Shown: positions 41,688 to 55,174 of the stretch, one piece after another | Layout: each line of letters opens with the position of its first letter | Position numbering within the stretch: position 1 is the first letter of the stretch | Source: Candidatus Thiothrix anitrata | GTDB lineage: Bacteria > Pseudomonadota > Gammaproteobacteria > Thiotrichales > Thiotrichaceae | Assembly: GCF_017901155.1 (NCBI RefSeq) | Contig: NZ_CP072800.1 | Span: 372,001 to 436,000, forward strand | DNA: 64,000 nt | Reading direction: 5' to 3' | Translations under genes and position numbers: made by a program | The notes under the pieces: model-generated | The model's database searches: none | Told to the model about the DNA's origin: nothing | Seen by the model: the letters and a program-made list of their open reading frames with translations, nothing else

Positions 41688-43247
41688 ACGACAAAGCTGT
41701 TTACCTGCCGTAGTCAACCCCCGGATTTGTACTACGGAACGGCTACCGCTGGCAGTATCTTTACGATGTCCGATCCGGGCGGTGATGAATCCAGCACGTT
41801 CCCAAAAACGCAGCAATTCCGGGGTCATGGCATAACTCACTCCCAGATAACCCGCCCCCTGTTGGGCAGCGAATCCTAGCAGATGTTCCAATAAATGCGC
41901 ACCTAATCCTTGATTTTGCAACAAAGGATGCACCGCAATGCGCATCACCCGCTCACAAATCAGCTCTGCCGCACCCGCCAGTTGCGCGTGAAACGTCAAT
42001 GTCTGCGGCACAGGATGACCGTGCGGGCGGCGCGTTCCAGCATGAATTGCAGCCGTGAGTTGCGCATCCAAACCGCCTTCACGTGACAACAACGCCACTG
42101 CCACCAGCGTGCCTTGCTGCTCCAATACGTGAATGGAAATATCCGGCGCGTCCAGCAATTGACGTAAATCCGACGGGCGGGTTTGGTAGTGGGCGGTAAT
42201 GAGGAGGCCGAAGAGTTGGCGTAGCAAGGGTTCGTTGTGGGCAAGTTCGTCACGATTTAATTGGCGGTACGTCGCAGCCCCCCCCCCATCCCCAACCCGT
42301 CCCAGCCGCTTGAACGCGGCGCTTCGCCCCCCGCAAGGGGTGAAGGGAGCAAGATCCGCGTCCAACAATAATGCCTGATTGATGAAACGTTCCAGCGGAT
42401 CGTTTTCCGCCCAGCGCATTGGCTGTTGCAAGCGCACCGCCAGCCAACCAGGAGCCAGCGTATCCAGTGCTTTTTGGAAACGCAGCGCGAATCCACGCCC
42501 ACTGCCCTCGTAGCCATGCAGCGTCGTGGAAAAAACACAGCGCGGATAGTGTTCCAGCATTTTCAATAACAACGGCACAGGAATCGCCGCAGCTTCATCC
42601 ACCAGCAATACATCACCTTCCGGTAAAGTTTGCAGCAAATCATCAGGGGCAAAAAACGACGGTGGCAATTCCGCGTGCTTAAAGACACCCTCCACCGTAG
42701 CACGCGACGGCGCGGTCAATAGCACCCGCTTGCCAGCGACCTGCAACTGACTGGCTGCCATCCCTAATGCTGCTGATTTACCGCGCCCGCGATCAGCCGT
42801 CAGCACCACCGGCGCATTGGCTTGCAGAATCGCCTCAACAGCAACTTGCTGTTGCACCCTCCCCCCAACACCTTGCTCCCCCTCTACCTCTGGGAGAGGG
42901 GGCTGGGGGGTGAGGGTCTTCAACATCCCCACAAACCGCCCCAAAAACCGCCCCCGCACCTCATGCGGCTGATACGGATAAGGAATAAACCGTCGGTAAT
43001 CCGGGTCAGGAAAATCCGCCCATTCATCCAACGGTGGAGTCAGCAAATACAACGTGCCGCCACCGCGCAATGTACCACTCACCGCCGCAAACGCATTCAC
43101 ATCAAAGCCGCTGTGTGCATCAAACACGATAATGTCGGTATCTTGCCCCAGCAAAGTGTGGGCTTTTTTGGCAGGCAACGCCCCGGCAATACCGGGGGCT
43201 GTGGTAATCCAAAACACGCACCGCGTTTCAAGCAACGCTTCAGGCAA
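41667..43247 (-). CDS. tmcA: tRNA(Met) cytidine acetyltransferase-like protein, shortened at both ends
   Basis: This protein of about 526 residues matches TmcA, which acetylates the wobble cytidine of elongator tRNA-Met. It has the helicase part with Walker [16 protein letters not shown] near 148 and [12 protein letters not shown] near 205, then the GNAT part with [24 protein letters not shown] near 435. It lacks the tRNA-binding C-terminal tail of the enterobacterial protein. The start is unclear: no ATG is available and a TTG at 43247 is the first option; similarity extends upstream toward glnB. Two palindromic elements are read in frame (about residues 109-130 and 298-323). Confidence 0.8.
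   Translation of the reverse strand: MPEALLETRCVFWITTAPGIAGALPAKKAHTLLGQDTDIIVFDAHSGFDVNAFAAVSGTLRGGGTLYLLTPPLDEWADFPDPDYRRFIPYPYQPHEVRGRFLGRFVGMLKTLTPQPPLPEVEGEQGVGGRVQQQVAVEAILQANAPVVLTADRGRGKSAALGMAASQLQVAGKRVLLTAPSRATVEGVFKHAELPPSFFAPDDLLQTLPEGDVLLVDEAAAIPVPLLLKMLEHYPRCVFSTTLHGYEGSGRGFALRFQKALDTLAPGWLAVRLQQPMRWAENDPLERFINQALLLDADLAPFTPCGGRSAAFKRLGRVGDGGGAATYRQLNRDELAHNEPLLRQLFGLLITAHYQTRPSDLRQLLDAPDISIHVLEQQGTLVAVALLSREGGLDAQLTAAIHAGTRRPHGHPVPQTLTFHAQLAGAAELICERVMRIAVHPLLQNQGLGAHLLEHLLGFAAQQGAGYLGVSYAMTPELLRFWERAGFITARIGHRKDTASGSRSVVQIRGLTTAGKQLCRLCNPPQ
42277..42352. repeat. degenerate coding palindromic element in the tmcA-like gene
   Basis: A GC-rich stretch contains a run of ten C (42278-42287), a CGCTTGAACGCGGCG hairpin and CCCCGCAAGGGGTGAAGGGAG, the same text as in the first czcA element. 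It is read in the protein as [20 protein letters not shown] and GDGGG. The flanking sequence [11 protein letters not shown] and YRQLNRDEL is continuous in relatives, so this is an insertion. It is less symmetrical than the other copies, suggesting a compound or decaying element. Confidence 0.7.
42855..42920. repeat. coding palindromic element in the tmcA-like gene
   Basis: This single-hairpin element of about 66 bp has outer arms CACCCTCCCCCC and GGGGGGTGAGGGT and an inner CCCCCTCTACC/GGGAGAGGGGG hairpin. It is read on the minus strand as [20 protein letters not shown] between ordinary TmcA sequence ([10 protein letters not shown] before, [10 protein letters not shown] after). Confidence 0.8.
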
Positions 43248-43318
43248 CAGCGCAAGTACCCGTTGCAGGCACTCACCCTGCGCCCCGGAAATGACTTCCA
43301 GTTGGCGCGGAAGGTTAT

Positions 43319-45377
<2,059 letters not shown>

Positions 45378-45438
45378 GGTGTCATAACGTTGTATGGTAA
45401 CAAGCTAAAGACTATACCTGAAAAGGCGATAACACATC

Positions 45439-45681
45439 ATGTCCCGTATTATTTTTATCCTTGTTTTGCTGGTAGTCGGGTTTCTTCTGTTAAAATCTTG
45501 GCAACGCAGGCAAAGCCTGAAACAACAACACAAACAAAAGCCCGGGGAAATTCAAAAAAATACCCGTGTAGTACGCTGTTTAGAATGCGGCCTGCACGTC
45601 CCGGAAGATGAAGCGATTTCCCAGGGGGGGAAACACTTTTGCAGTCTGGATCACGCGCAACGGCATTTGACCAAAAACTAG
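45439..45681 (+). CDS. PP0621-family small protein
   Basis: This 80-residue protein has an N-terminal membrane helix (IIFILVLLVVGFLLL), a basic linker and a C-terminal zinc-ribbon-like part (VRCLECGLHVPEDEA, then KHFCSLDHAQRHL). This Cys-x2-Cys...Cys...His layout is the PP0621 family signature. It lies upstream of pilS and overlaps its proposed start by 43 bp, as is usual for this neighbour pair in gammaproteobacteria. Function unknown. Confidence 0.88.
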   Translation: MSRIIFILVLLVVGFLLLKSWQRRQSLKQQHKQKPGEIQKNTRVVRCLECGLHVPEDEAISQGGKHFCSLDHAQRHLTKN

Positions 45682-47267
45682 TTCCGGTATTTTTACACGA
45701 AGACCCGTGGAATCTGCTGCGCCTTTATCACGTCTATCGACTGACGCTCGCGGGTGCATTGCTGGTGGCATTAGTGCTGGAATACGGGCACGCGCACCTA
45801 GGCTCATACCAACCGGAAGTGTTTCGTTGGTTAACTGGCACTTACCTGCTCATCGCGGTTATCACTAATCTCAGCTCGTATTTTCAATGGCCTGATTTAC
45901 CAGCACAAACCTCGCTGTTTGTGATACTGGATATTGTGGTGTTGCTCGGGCTCATCTGGGCAAGTGGCGGCTTGGACGGTGGTTTTGGCATTTTACTGCT
46001 GATCCCAGTACTGATTCCTTATCTGGGGAATCCCGGGCATGTATCGCTATCCTTTGCCGCACTAAGTGGTCTAGCGTTAATCAGCCTGCAAGTTCATTTG
46101 CAATCCCAAGGTATTATCGAAAACAGCGGCATTATGCACGGCGGGTTAATCGCGCTGTTTATCTTGCTGGTAAGCTGGACGAGTAATCGCTGGATTCGGA
46201 AAGCCAGTGCGATGGCATCGCTTGCACAACGACGCGGGGTGGATCTTGCCAATTTGTCGCAACTCAACCAGTCAATTCTGGATAGGTTGGAATCCGGTAT
46301 TTTGGTGGTGGAAGAATCCGGGGTCATTCGTCACATGAACCAAGGTGCGTGGGATATGCTCGGTCAGCCCGGTAACTGGCGCAGCAAACCGTTACAGCAA
46401 TTCGCCCCCGAACTGGATCAACACCTGCAACACTGGTTACACCAAGTCAGCCCCCGCATTGCCAGTTTCGATGTACGCCACCAAAACACCACCGAAGTCC
46501 GCGCCCGCTTTTCGCAACTCGGTACACAAGCGCGTAAAGCCACCTTGATTAATCTGGAAGACACCACCGAACAACGTGAAAAATTGCAAAGCGTTAAACT
46601 TGCCTCATTGGGGCAATTAACCGCCAGCATTGCCCACGAAATCCGCAATCCTTTGGGTGCAATCAGCCACGCCGCGCAATTGCTGGGTGAATCACAAAAC
46701 CTCGATAAAGCTGACACTCGTTTGTTACAGATTATTCAATCAAATGCTCGCCGGATGAATTTAACCATTGAAAGCGTGCTAAATTTATCCCGCAAGAAAA
46801 CCCCGAATCGCGAACGCCTTGCACTCAAACTGTGGTTACACGAATTCCGCAAAGACTTTGTATTACAAAATAAATTACGTGAGGAACAGGTAACATTGTT
46901 CATTGATCCGGCGGATACGGTGGTTGAATTTGACCCGGCACATTTACACCAAATCGTGTGGAATTTATGCCGCAATGCCCTCAAATACGCCCACGAAGAC
47001 CCGCGTCGCCTACAACTGGACTTGCAAGGTGGCAACCCCACTCACACTCGCGACATTATGCTCAATATTATCGACAACGGGCGTGGCATGACGAATGAGC
47101 AGCAGCAACGCTTATTTGAACCGTTTTTCACCACCAGTACCCAAGGCACAGGCTTAGGCCTATTCATGTCGCGGGAACTGGCGTTAACCAATGGCGCGAG
47201 CCTCGAATACCTCGCTTTACCCACGGGTGGAAGCTGTTTCCGTCTCGTGTTTTCGCGCAACCGCTAA
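45639..47267 (+). CDS. pilS: sensor histidine kinase PilS
   Basis: This 542-residue kinase has about six N-terminal membrane helices (residues 30-190), a PAS-like domain at about 205-300 (ILDRLESGILVVEESGVIRHMNQGA), a HisKA domain with ASIAHEIRNPLGAISHAAQLL near 328 (phosphorylated His) and an ATPase domain with N-box LCRNALKYAHED and IDNGRGM, then GLGLFMSREL. It is paired with PilR, 12 bp downstream, and controls type IV pilin transcription with sigma-54. The start is not certain: the first in-frame start is a TTG. Confidence 0.9.
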   Translation: MQSGSRATAFDQKLVPVFLHEDPWNLLRLYHVYRLTLAGALLVALVLEYGHAHLGSYQPEVFRWLTGTYLLIAVITNLSSYFQWPDLPAQTSLFVILDIVVLLGLIWASGGLDGGFGILLLIPVLIPYLGNPGHVSLSFAALSGLALISLQVHLQSQGIIENSGIMHGGLIALFILLVSWTSNRWIRKASAMASLAQRRGVDLANLSQLNQSILDRLESGILVVEESGVIRHMNQGAWDMLGQPGNWRSKPLQQFAPELDQHLQHWLHQVSPRIASFDVRHQNTTEVRARFSQLGTQARKATLINLEDTTEQREKLQSVKLASLGQLTASIAHEIRNPLGAISHAAQLLGESQNLDKADTRLLQIIQSNARRMNLTIESVLNLSRKKTPNRERLALKLWLHEFRKDFVLQNKLREEQVTLFIDPADTVVEFDPAHLHQIVWNLCRNALKYAHEDPRRLQLDLQGGNPTHTRDIMLNIIDNGRGMTNEQQQRLFEPFFTTSTQGTGLGLFMSRELALTNGASLEYLALPTGGSCFRLVFSRNR

Positions 47268-47279
47268 GGCAGCTTTCCC

Positions 47280-48692
47280 ATGACCGAACAAACCGTACTC
47301 ATTATCGACGACGAACCGGACATCCGCGAGCTGCTGGAAATCACCCTATTACGTATGGGACTGGACACAGTAACGGCGGGCAATGTGCAAGATGCACTGG
47401 AAAAAATCGAACAATACCAGCCAAACCTTTGCCTTACTGACATGAAATTACCCGATGGTAACGGCATCGACATTGTGCGCCACCTCCAAAAAAATTACCC
47501 ACACATTCCGGTTGCCGTGATTACTGCATTTGGTAGTATGGACACAGCAGTGGAAGCACTCAAGGCCGGGGCTTACGACTTCGTATCCAAGCCGGTGGAT
47601 TTGCCCAAGCTGCGCGAACTCATCCAAACCGCACTCAAAATTTCCGGCAGCAAACACACCAAACACACCGCCAAATCCGCTGAGGATGACGCACACAGCA
47701 GCAGTATTTTGGGCAATTCCGCCGCGATGCAGCAACTCAAAGCTACCATCAGCAAACTGGCTCGCAGCCAAGCCCCAGTGTACATTCATGGCGAATCCGG
47801 CAGCGGTAAAGAATTGGTGGCGCAACAAATTCACCTGCAAGGTTCACGCGCCACCGCGCCCTTCATTCCGGTGAACTGTGGGGCGATTCCTGAAAACTTG
47901 ATGGAAAGTGAATTCTTTGGGCATAAAAAGGGCAGTTTTACCGGCGCGGTCAGCGACAAACAAGGGTTGTTTCAAGCCGCCCACCGAGGCACATTATTTC
48001 TGGATGAAGTCGCCGATTTACCGCTAACCATGCAGGTCAAGTTATTACGGGCGATTCAAGAAGGTGCGGTCAAGCCCGTCGGTGGTTTGGAAGAAACCCC
48101 CGTCGATGTGCGCATTTTAAGTGCCACCCACAAAAGCCTTGAACACGAAGTCGCGGCAGGGCATTTCCGCCAGGATTTGTATTACCGCCTCAACGTGATT
48201 AAGTTGAAAGTACCACCGTTACGGGAGCGTGCCGACGACATTTCCTTACTTGCGGACTTTTTCCTCGATAAAATCGCTAAACGCTGGCAAATGCCACCAA
48301 TTCGGTTATCGGCGGCGGCACGTGCGGAATTACAGACGTACCCCTTCCCCGGCAATGTGCGTGAACTCGAAAACGTACTGGAACGCGCCAGTACCTTGTG
48401 TGACAACAACACCATTCAACCGGACGATTTACAGCTATCCACCACCACACAAACAGCTTCGGCATTGAGTACGCCGCAATGGGTGCGAGATTCCCCGGAA
48501 ACCGACAAAACCCCCACGGTAAGTGACAAACTGCCAGCTTGGAATCCAATTAATGAGGAAGAAGAGCGCAACCTGATTGTTCGTGCTCTGGATCAAACCC
48601 GCTGGAATCGTACCAAAGCCGCCGAATTACTCGGCATGAGCTTCCGCCAATTGCGTTACCGCATCCAGAAATACGGGTTGGATGAAGGTTAA
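47280..48692 (+). CDS. pilR: sigma-54-dependent response regulator PilR
   Basis: This 470-residue regulator has a receiver domain (Asp in CLTDMKLPDGNG near 53), an AAA+ domain with Walker A GESGSGKELVAQQIH near 165, the sigma-54 contact loop FFGHKKGSFTGAV near 212, LFLDEVADLP near 235 and a Fis-type helix-turn-helix at the end (NRTKAAELLGMSFRQLRYRI). It activates pilin genes with RpoN. No pilA gene is in the window. Confidence 0.93.
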   Translation: MTEQTVLIIDDEPDIRELLEITLLRMGLDTVTAGNVQDALEKIEQYQPNLCLTDMKLPDGNGIDIVRHLQKNYPHIPVAVITAFGSMDTAVEALKAGAYDFVSKPVDLPKLRELIQTALKISGSKHTKHTAKSAEDDAHSSSILGNSAAMQQLKATISKLARSQAPVYIHGESGSGKELVAQQIHLQGSRATAPFIPVNCGAIPENLMESEFFGHKKGSFTGAVSDKQGLFQAAHRGTLFLDEVADLPLTMQVKLLRAIQEGAVKPVGGLEETPVDVRILSATHKSLEHEVAAGHFRQDLYYRLNVIKLKVPPLRERADDISLLADFFLDKIAKRWQMPPIRLSAAARAELQTYPFPGNVRELENVLERASTLCDNNTIQPDDLQLSTTTQTASALSTPQWVRDSPETDKTPTVSDKLPAWNPINEEEERNLIVRALDQTRWNRTKAAELLGMSFRQLRYRIQKYGLDEG

Positions 48693-48695
48693 AGC

Positions 48696-50603
<1,908 letters not shown>

Positions 50604-50840
50604 GGGATCAATGAATCTATTTTTGACCTGAAGCGCGGGATGTTACAACGAAGCACCCAATGACACCTAATCGAATATCACCTTGTCGAAATACCCACTC
50701 ACCCCAATAAAATAGACAAAGATCAAATTTCCCTTATTTACTGTAATTTAATTTCACATACACAAGGTGTGCGCACTAGACTATAATTCTCACTTAATTT
50801 AATCTAACTTTATGGAACTTCTGATAATTGTGCAAACACC

Positions 50841-51545
50841 ATGACACTGCTTAGAATTACAACAACTCCAAGTATCTTGGTTGTGGACGATGACAACGTG
50901 CTACAGGCATTGTTGGCACAGTTCTTACCCATGCACGGGTTTGTGGTGCGGCGTGCGCTCAATACAGAGCAAGCTGGCTTATTAATAGCGGAAACCTGCC
51001 CCACGTTGGTGATTCTCGATATTTTAATGCCTGGAATGAATGGCTTGGAGTGGATACAACAACTTCGGCAACAACACCCAACTTTGCCCGTCATTATTGT
51101 ATCATCGCAAAGCAGTTACGAAGACCGGATTCAAAGTCTGGAATTGGGTGCAGACGACTACATTGCCAAACCGTTTCACCCCAAAGAATTATTAATGCGT
51201 ATCCATAATGTTTTGCGCCATCACAGCGTTGACACCCACTACATCAGCATTGGGCCATGGCAATTTTTTCCTGAAGAAGCATTGCTGCGTGATGCACAAG
51301 GGCATGAAATCAAACTCACCACGACTGAAGCGCAATTGTTACTTTTTTTTCATCGTAATGCCGGTAGAATCTTATCGCGAGATGCTATCTCGGTGCATTT
51401 ACATGGCATTGAAGATAACCCGCTGGATCGACGTATTGATATGCGTATCAATCGTCTACGTAAGAAATTGGAACCCGATACCAAAGCAGAACACGCCAAA
51501 TATCTGCACACGGTATGGCGGCAAGGCTATCGTTTTACTGGTTAA
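50841..51545 (+). CDS. OmpR-family response regulator
   Basis: This 234-residue regulator has a receiver domain (ILVVDDDNVLQALL, phosphorylated Asp in VILDILMPGMNG near 59, Lys in ADDYIAKPFHP near 108) and a C-terminal winged helix (LTTTEAQLLLFFHRNAGRILSRDAIS, NRLRKKLEPD). No histidine kinase gene is adjacent. Instead a small Hpt-domain protein follows 8 bp later, implying that it takes part in a phosphorelay with a kinase encoded elsewhere. The ATG has no good ribosome-binding site. Confidence 0.9.
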   Translation: MTLLRITTTPSILVVDDDNVLQALLAQFLPMHGFVVRRALNTEQAGLLIAETCPTLVILDILMPGMNGLEWIQQLRQQHPTLPVIIVSSQSSYEDRIQSLELGADDYIAKPFHPKELLMRIHNVLRHHSVDTHYISIGPWQFFPEEALLRDAQGHEIKLTTTEAQLLLFFHRNAGRILSRDAISVHLHGIEDNPLDRRIDMRINRLRKKLEPDTKAEHAKYLHTVWRQGYRFTG

Positions 51546-51553
51546 AATCGTAT

Positions 51554-51862
51554 ATGGACATATTGCTCGAATCTCTCGGCGAAGAAGGCACTAAACAATT
51601 TTTACACGCTTCGCTACCGCACATCCAACAATATCACGCTGATTTATTGGCTGCTATGTCGGAACAAGACTGGACAGCCGCCGCTGCCTGCGCTCATTTA
51701 CTGAAGGGCACTGCTACGTTATACGCCACGCAGGAATTGATTAGCTTGCTCCAAAAAATCATTAATAAAGACCATGAAACAATAAGCTCAATCCAATTTC
51801 TGGAAATACTTCAAGCCTCGACACAAGCCACCGAAATAAAAATAAAAAGCTATTTATCATAG
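51554..51862 (+). CDS. Hpt-domain phosphotransfer protein
   Basis: This 102-residue helical protein has the Hpt phosphorylation motif CAHLLKGTATLY (His near 45, HxxKG), with helices either side (LLESLGEEGTKQFLHASLPHI and TQELISLLQKII). Hpt proteins carry phosphate between hybrid kinases and response regulators. The ATG at 51554 lies 8 bp after the response-regulator stop; an in-frame extension to 51515 overlaps that gene and is less likely. Together they form a two-gene phosphorelay unit. Confidence 0.82.
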   Translation: MDILLESLGEEGTKQFLHASLPHIQQYHADLLAAMSEQDWTAAAACAHLLKGTATLYATQELISLLQKIINKDHETISSIQFLEILQASTQATEIKIKSYLS

Positions 51863-52029
51863 CGATAAGAACTCCCCCCGTTCTCAACACCGTTTGACAC
51901 CCGAAGAAAATCTGTGACAAATTGTGACAATTTTCCACGTTACATTTACCCAAAAAACTATTAACCTTCTGTTCATAAAAACATCAAGCCGTGCAGGATC
52001 GCACAATTTGAAAAGATTGGAGAAACAAT

Positions 52030-52317
52030 ATGATGCGAAGGACACAATGGGCTGCATACGGTTTAGCGAGTATTTTATTAGTCAACACGTCACACGGCGT
52101 AGCGGCTTCCAAACTCGCTAAAGAAGGTAACAATTTCGGGGACACCAGCACTGAAAGCACAGGTACATACACACGTAATCCTGTATTTCCTTATATAGAG
52201 GCAACAACGCAAGTTGGCAAGCATTTAAGAAATTATTTATTACAATACGAGCGTTACATTAAATTAGAAAGCCTCATTAAAACACTATGGCTAAAGCGTC
52301 AGAACGCAGAACGCTAA
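52030..52317 (+). CDS. small secreted protein of unknown function
   Basis: This 95-residue protein has a signal peptide (MMRRTQWAAYGLASILLVNTSHGVAA, start choice between two adjacent ATG codons) and a mature region of about 68 residues, helical in its second half (IEATTQVGKHLRNYLLQYER) and ending basic. GGAG lies 7 bp before the start. It stands alone, followed by two strong hairpins. No family was recognised. Confidence 0.65.
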   Translation: MMRRTQWAAYGLASILLVNTSHGVAASKLAKEGNNFGDTSTESTGTYTRNPVFPYIEATTQVGKHLRNYLLQYERYIKLESLIKTLWLKRQNAER

Positions 52318-52328
52318 ACACACAACTT

Positions 52329-52377
52329 CGGCTCGGTTAGTTGCGCCACAACTGAATAAACAACCGAGCCGTCTTTT
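52329..52377 (+). terminator. long hairpin terminator after the small secreted protein gene
   Basis: Perfect 10-bp arms CGGCTCGGTT and AACCGAGCCG (52329-52338, 52362-52371) enclose a loop that itself holds a 5-bp stem (AGTTG/CAACT). TCTTTT follows. It begins 12 bp after the stop codon. Confidence 0.8.
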
Positions 52378-52390
52378 ACGGTTCCTCTGT

Positions 52391-52445
52391 AGCTGACCTT
52401 ACCCACTCACTCCCTCAACACGGGTAAGGTTGGCTCTTTTTCTCT
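52391..52445 (+). terminator. second hairpin with T-run upstream of thiS
   Basis: Arms AGCTGACCTTACCC and GGGTAAGGTTGGCT (52391-52404, 52422-52435) form a 14-bp stem with one or two mismatches, followed by CTTTTTCT. Two terminator-like hairpins in a row insulate thiS from upstream transcription. No thiamine riboswitch consensus was seen here. Confidence 0.65.
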
Positions 52446-52520
52446 TTCCTCATACCTGACAGCCCCGCCCGCTTGTGGTGTAATACCGCCTTCACAAACA
52501 CCAACCTAGCGAACACCACG

Positions 52521-52721
52521 ATGGAAATACTTGTCAATGGCACGCCCCACATCGTTCCCGACGGTTCGACTGCTGCTGATTTACTCGCGATTCTTGAATT
52601 GCAAGGCAAGCGTTTAGCCCTCGAAATCAATCAGGAACTCGTGCCGCGTAGCCAGTTTGAAACGTTTGTCCTCCAACCCCATGATGCGGTTGAAATCGTC
52701 CACGCCATCGGCGGCGGCTAA
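52521..52721 (+). CDS. thiS: thiamine biosynthesis sulfur carrier ThiS
   Basis: This 66-residue ubiquitin-like sulfur carrier has the start [20 protein letters not shown] and the essential C-terminal Gly-Gly (HAIGGG). The C-terminal glycine is adenylated and thiocarboxylated to give sulfur for the thiazole ring. The ATG at 52521 gives the family's normal length. thiG follows 17 bp later. Confidence 0.95.
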   Translation: MEILVNGTPHIVPDGSTAADLLAILELQGKRLALEINQELVPRSQFETFVLQPHDAVEIVHAIGGG

Positions 52722-52738
52722 AACAAGGAAATCACAGT

Positions 52739-53521
52739 ATGCAATACGACACCCTTACCATTGCAGGCAAAACTTATGCCTCGCGTTTACTGGTCGGCAC
52801 GGGTAAATACCGCGACTTGGCAGAAACCCAAGCGGCAACCCAAGCCAGCGGTGCGCAAATTATTACCGTTGCGATTCGCCGTACCAATATTGGGCAAAAC
52901 AAAGACGAACCGAACTTACTGGATGTAATTCCACTCGACCAATACACTCTGCTGCCCAATACCGCCGGGTGTTATAACGTTGAAGAGGCGGTGCGCACTT
53001 GCCGCTTGGCGCGTGAATTGTTGGATGGTCACAACTTAGTCAAATTGGAGGTACTGGGTGATGCCAAAACGCTTTACCCCGACACCATTCAAACCCTGAA
53101 AGCTGCCGAAATTCTGGTAAAAGACGGCTTTGATGTCATGGTTTACACCAGCGATGACCCACTGATTGCGCGGCAATTGGAACAACTCGGCTGCGTTGCG
53201 GTGATGCCACTGGCTGCTCCGATTGGTTCCGGCTTGGGGATTCGTAACCCTTACAATATTCTCGAAATCATTGAAAATGCTAACGTACCGATTATCGTGG
53301 ATGCAGGCGTGGGCACGGCTTCTGACGCAGCGATTGCGATGGAAATGGGCTGCGACGGGGTGTTAATGAATACCGCGATTGCGGGCGCGAAAAACCCGGT
53401 ATTAATGGCTTCGGCGATGAGAAAAGCCATTGAAGCGGGGCGCGAAGCCTTTTTAGCAGGACGGATGCCGCGCAAACGTTACGCTTCAGCTTCTTCACCG
53501 TTAGATGGAATGTTTTTTTAG
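52739..53521 (+). CDS. thiG: thiazole synthase ThiG
   Basis: This 260-residue TIM-barrel enzyme builds the thiazole phosphate of thiamine from DXP, dehydroglycine and ThiS thiocarboxylate. Visible: [12 protein letters not shown] near 15, VAIRRTNIG near 43, the Schiff-base Lys region LVKLEVLGD near 100, and [32 protein letters not shown]-type phosphate site near 185-215 (cited in parts). Ends at DGMFF. It lies in the thiS-thiG-trmB unit. Confidence 0.96.
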   Translation: MQYDTLTIAGKTYASRLLVGTGKYRDLAETQAATQASGAQIITVAIRRTNIGQNKDEPNLLDVIPLDQYTLLPNTAGCYNVEEAVRTCRLARELLDGHNLVKLEVLGDAKTLYPDTIQTLKAAEILVKDGFDVMVYTSDDPLIARQLEQLGCVAVMPLAAPIGSGLGIRNPYNILEIIENANVPIIVDAGVGTASDAAIAMEMGCDGVLMNTAIAGAKNPVLMASAMRKAIEAGREAFLAGRMPRKRYASASSPLDGMFF

Positions 53522-53524
53522 TCT

Positions 53525-54226
53525 ATGCAAAATATAGAACATCCGCGCACGATTAAGAGCTTTGTGTTGCGCCAAAGCCGCGTTACCAAAGGCCAAGGCG
53601 AAGCACTGTCCGCACTGTGGCCGGTGTTTGGTCTTGAAAAAGCCGCGACACCGCTGGATTTCCCCACGGTGTTTGGGCGTGACGCGCCGGTAACACTGGA
53701 AATCGGCTTCGGTAATGGCGATTCCCTCGCACAAATGGCGCAAGCCACCCCCGAACGTGACTTTCTGGGCATTGAAGTGCACACCCCCGGTGTCGGGCAT
53801 TTGCTCAAACTGGTGGGTGAGCAAGGCTTGCAAAATCTGCGGGTAATGAATACCGATGCGGTGGAAATCTTGCAACAACGGATTGCGCCCGCGTCGCTGG
53901 ATCGGGTGCAACTGTTTTTCCCTGACCCTTGGCATAAAACCCGCCATCACAAACGGCGTATTGTGCAACCCGATTTCGTGGCCTTGATCGCTTCACGCTT
54001 ACGAATAGGCGGCGTGTTCCACATGGCGACCGATTGGGAAAATTATGCGCAACAGATGGCGCAAGTGCTGAAAACCAGCCCAGACTTCCACAATCTTGCG
54101 GAAAACCCACCCTATTCGGCACGACCAGCCACACGTCCATTAACAAAATTTGAGCAACGCGGCTTAAATTTGGGGCATGAGGTTTGGGATTTATTGTATA
54201 CACGCGTGGATAAAAACCACTTATAA
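53525..54226 (+). CDS. trmB: tRNA (guanosine(46)-N7)-methyltransferase TrmB
   Basis: This 233-residue enzyme methylates G46 of tRNAs. It has the SAM motif [15 protein letters not shown] near 58, [13 protein letters not shown] near 80, [17 protein letters not shown] near 132 (catalytic Asp) and the end [17 protein letters not shown]. It starts 3 bp after thiG. The thiS-thiG-trmB order is common in gammaproteobacteria. Confidence 0.96.
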   Translation: MQNIEHPRTIKSFVLRQSRVTKGQGEALSALWPVFGLEKAATPLDFPTVFGRDAPVTLEIGFGNGDSLAQMAQATPERDFLGIEVHTPGVGHLLKLVGEQGLQNLRVMNTDAVEILQQRIAPASLDRVQLFFPDPWHKTRHHKRRIVQPDFVALIASRLRIGGVFHMATDWENYAQQMAQVLKTSPDFHNLAENPPYSARPATRPLTKFEQRGLNLGHEVWDLLYTRVDKNHL

Positions 54227-54352
54227 AGCAAAACGTACCACTTATCTTCGTCTGAATTGTGTTCGAGCGGTCACTGGCGGAAACTAAACACATACTGAAT
54301 CACAAACAACAAAGTGTTTATTTTCAATAACTTAAAATAAGGATGCCAAACC

Positions 54353-55126
54353 ATGAACGCGATTCGCAATACCTTGACTCGTGCTGCACAAGTTATCACT
54401 TTCTCCGCATTAGCGGTTGCTTCCGTCAATGCAACGGCTGCGGTTAAATTCCGCGTCGGTTTTGATGCTGCCAGCAACCAATACGCGGTTTACATGACTC
54501 CGGACTCTGTCCCTAGCCCTGATATGCTGCTGTCTGCACAAGTCACCTTGGTGGTTCCGCACGCGACTGATGCGAAACGCTTTAATGTTGAAAATATTTC
54601 CAGCAACATTCCAGGCATTAACTGGGTTGATCATTCACGGGTAGATGCACCTAAAGAAAATCAAGCAGCGGACTACATTTCACTCGGTTACTATTTCAGT
54701 GGCACAAAAGTATCCCCGTTCGGTTGGGTAGCTGGTCAAGAAAAACAAATCCTGACTTTCACCAGCACACAAGGTTGTGTTGCCGGTGTTAAACTGATCG
54801 ACAGCAAAGATGCTTTCAACCAATTACCTAACTCGGCTGGCACTAACCCCGGCAACGATTTCTTAAATATCGGCTGGAAAATGACTAACGCTTACATTGG
54901 CAATTATGGCGATGCGGTTACTTGTTCCACACCTGGCGTGATTACCACGCCACCTTCAAGCGTTACACCGCCAGCGGCTTGTATTCCAACCAGTAAAGAT
55001 GTAGACACATTGAAGAAAATTGAGAAACTGAAAACCCTGAAAGCCGAAGCCACATCCGTGACCCGTCAACAACAAATCGAAGCACTGATTGGTCGTTACC
55101 AGAACAAATTGAGCTGCAAAGCATAA
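54353..55126 (+). CDS. secreted beta-sandwich-type protein of unknown function
   Basis: This 257-residue protein has a signal peptide ending about ATAA (residue 30). The mature part of about 150 residues is beta-rich (VKFRVGFDAASNQYAVYMTP, LSAQVTLVVPHATDAKRF), resembling cadherin/cohesin-like surface domains. A Pro/Thr/Ser linker (TTPPSSVTPPAACIP) and a basic helical tail (LKKIEKLKTLKAEATS) follow. Four Cys may pair. No precise family was recognised. AAGGA lies about 9 bp before the ATG, and it has its own upstream space of 126 bp. Confidence 0.65.
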   Translation: MNAIRNTLTRAAQVITFSALAVASVNATAAVKFRVGFDAASNQYAVYMTPDSVPSPDMLLSAQVTLVVPHATDAKRFNVENISSNIPGINWVDHSRVDAPKENQAADYISLGYYFSGTKVSPFGWVAGQEKQILTFTSTQGCVAGVKLIDSKDAFNQLPNSAGTNPGNDFLNIGWKMTNAYIGNYGDAVTCSTPGVITTPPSSVTPPAACIPTSKDVDTLKKIEKLKTLKAEATSVTRQQQIEALIGRYQNKLSCKA

Positions 55127-55143
55127 TGAAGACGTATTAAACT

Positions 55144-55174
55144 GGCACTTTCCAACAATAAACAGGCAAGTGCC
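55144..55174 (+). promoter_or_regulatory. hairpin directly before the purU start codon
   Basis: Perfect 7-bp arms GGCACTT and AAGTGCC (55144-55150, 55168-55174) end exactly at the purU ATG. The loop carries CAGG, the only ribosome-binding-like text. Folding could hide or present the start. Confidence 0.4.

Noticed and set aside
52378-52520. Thiamine riboswitch before thiS
   Set aside because: No CTGAGA-type core or paired conserved elements; the region is filled by terminator-like hairpins.
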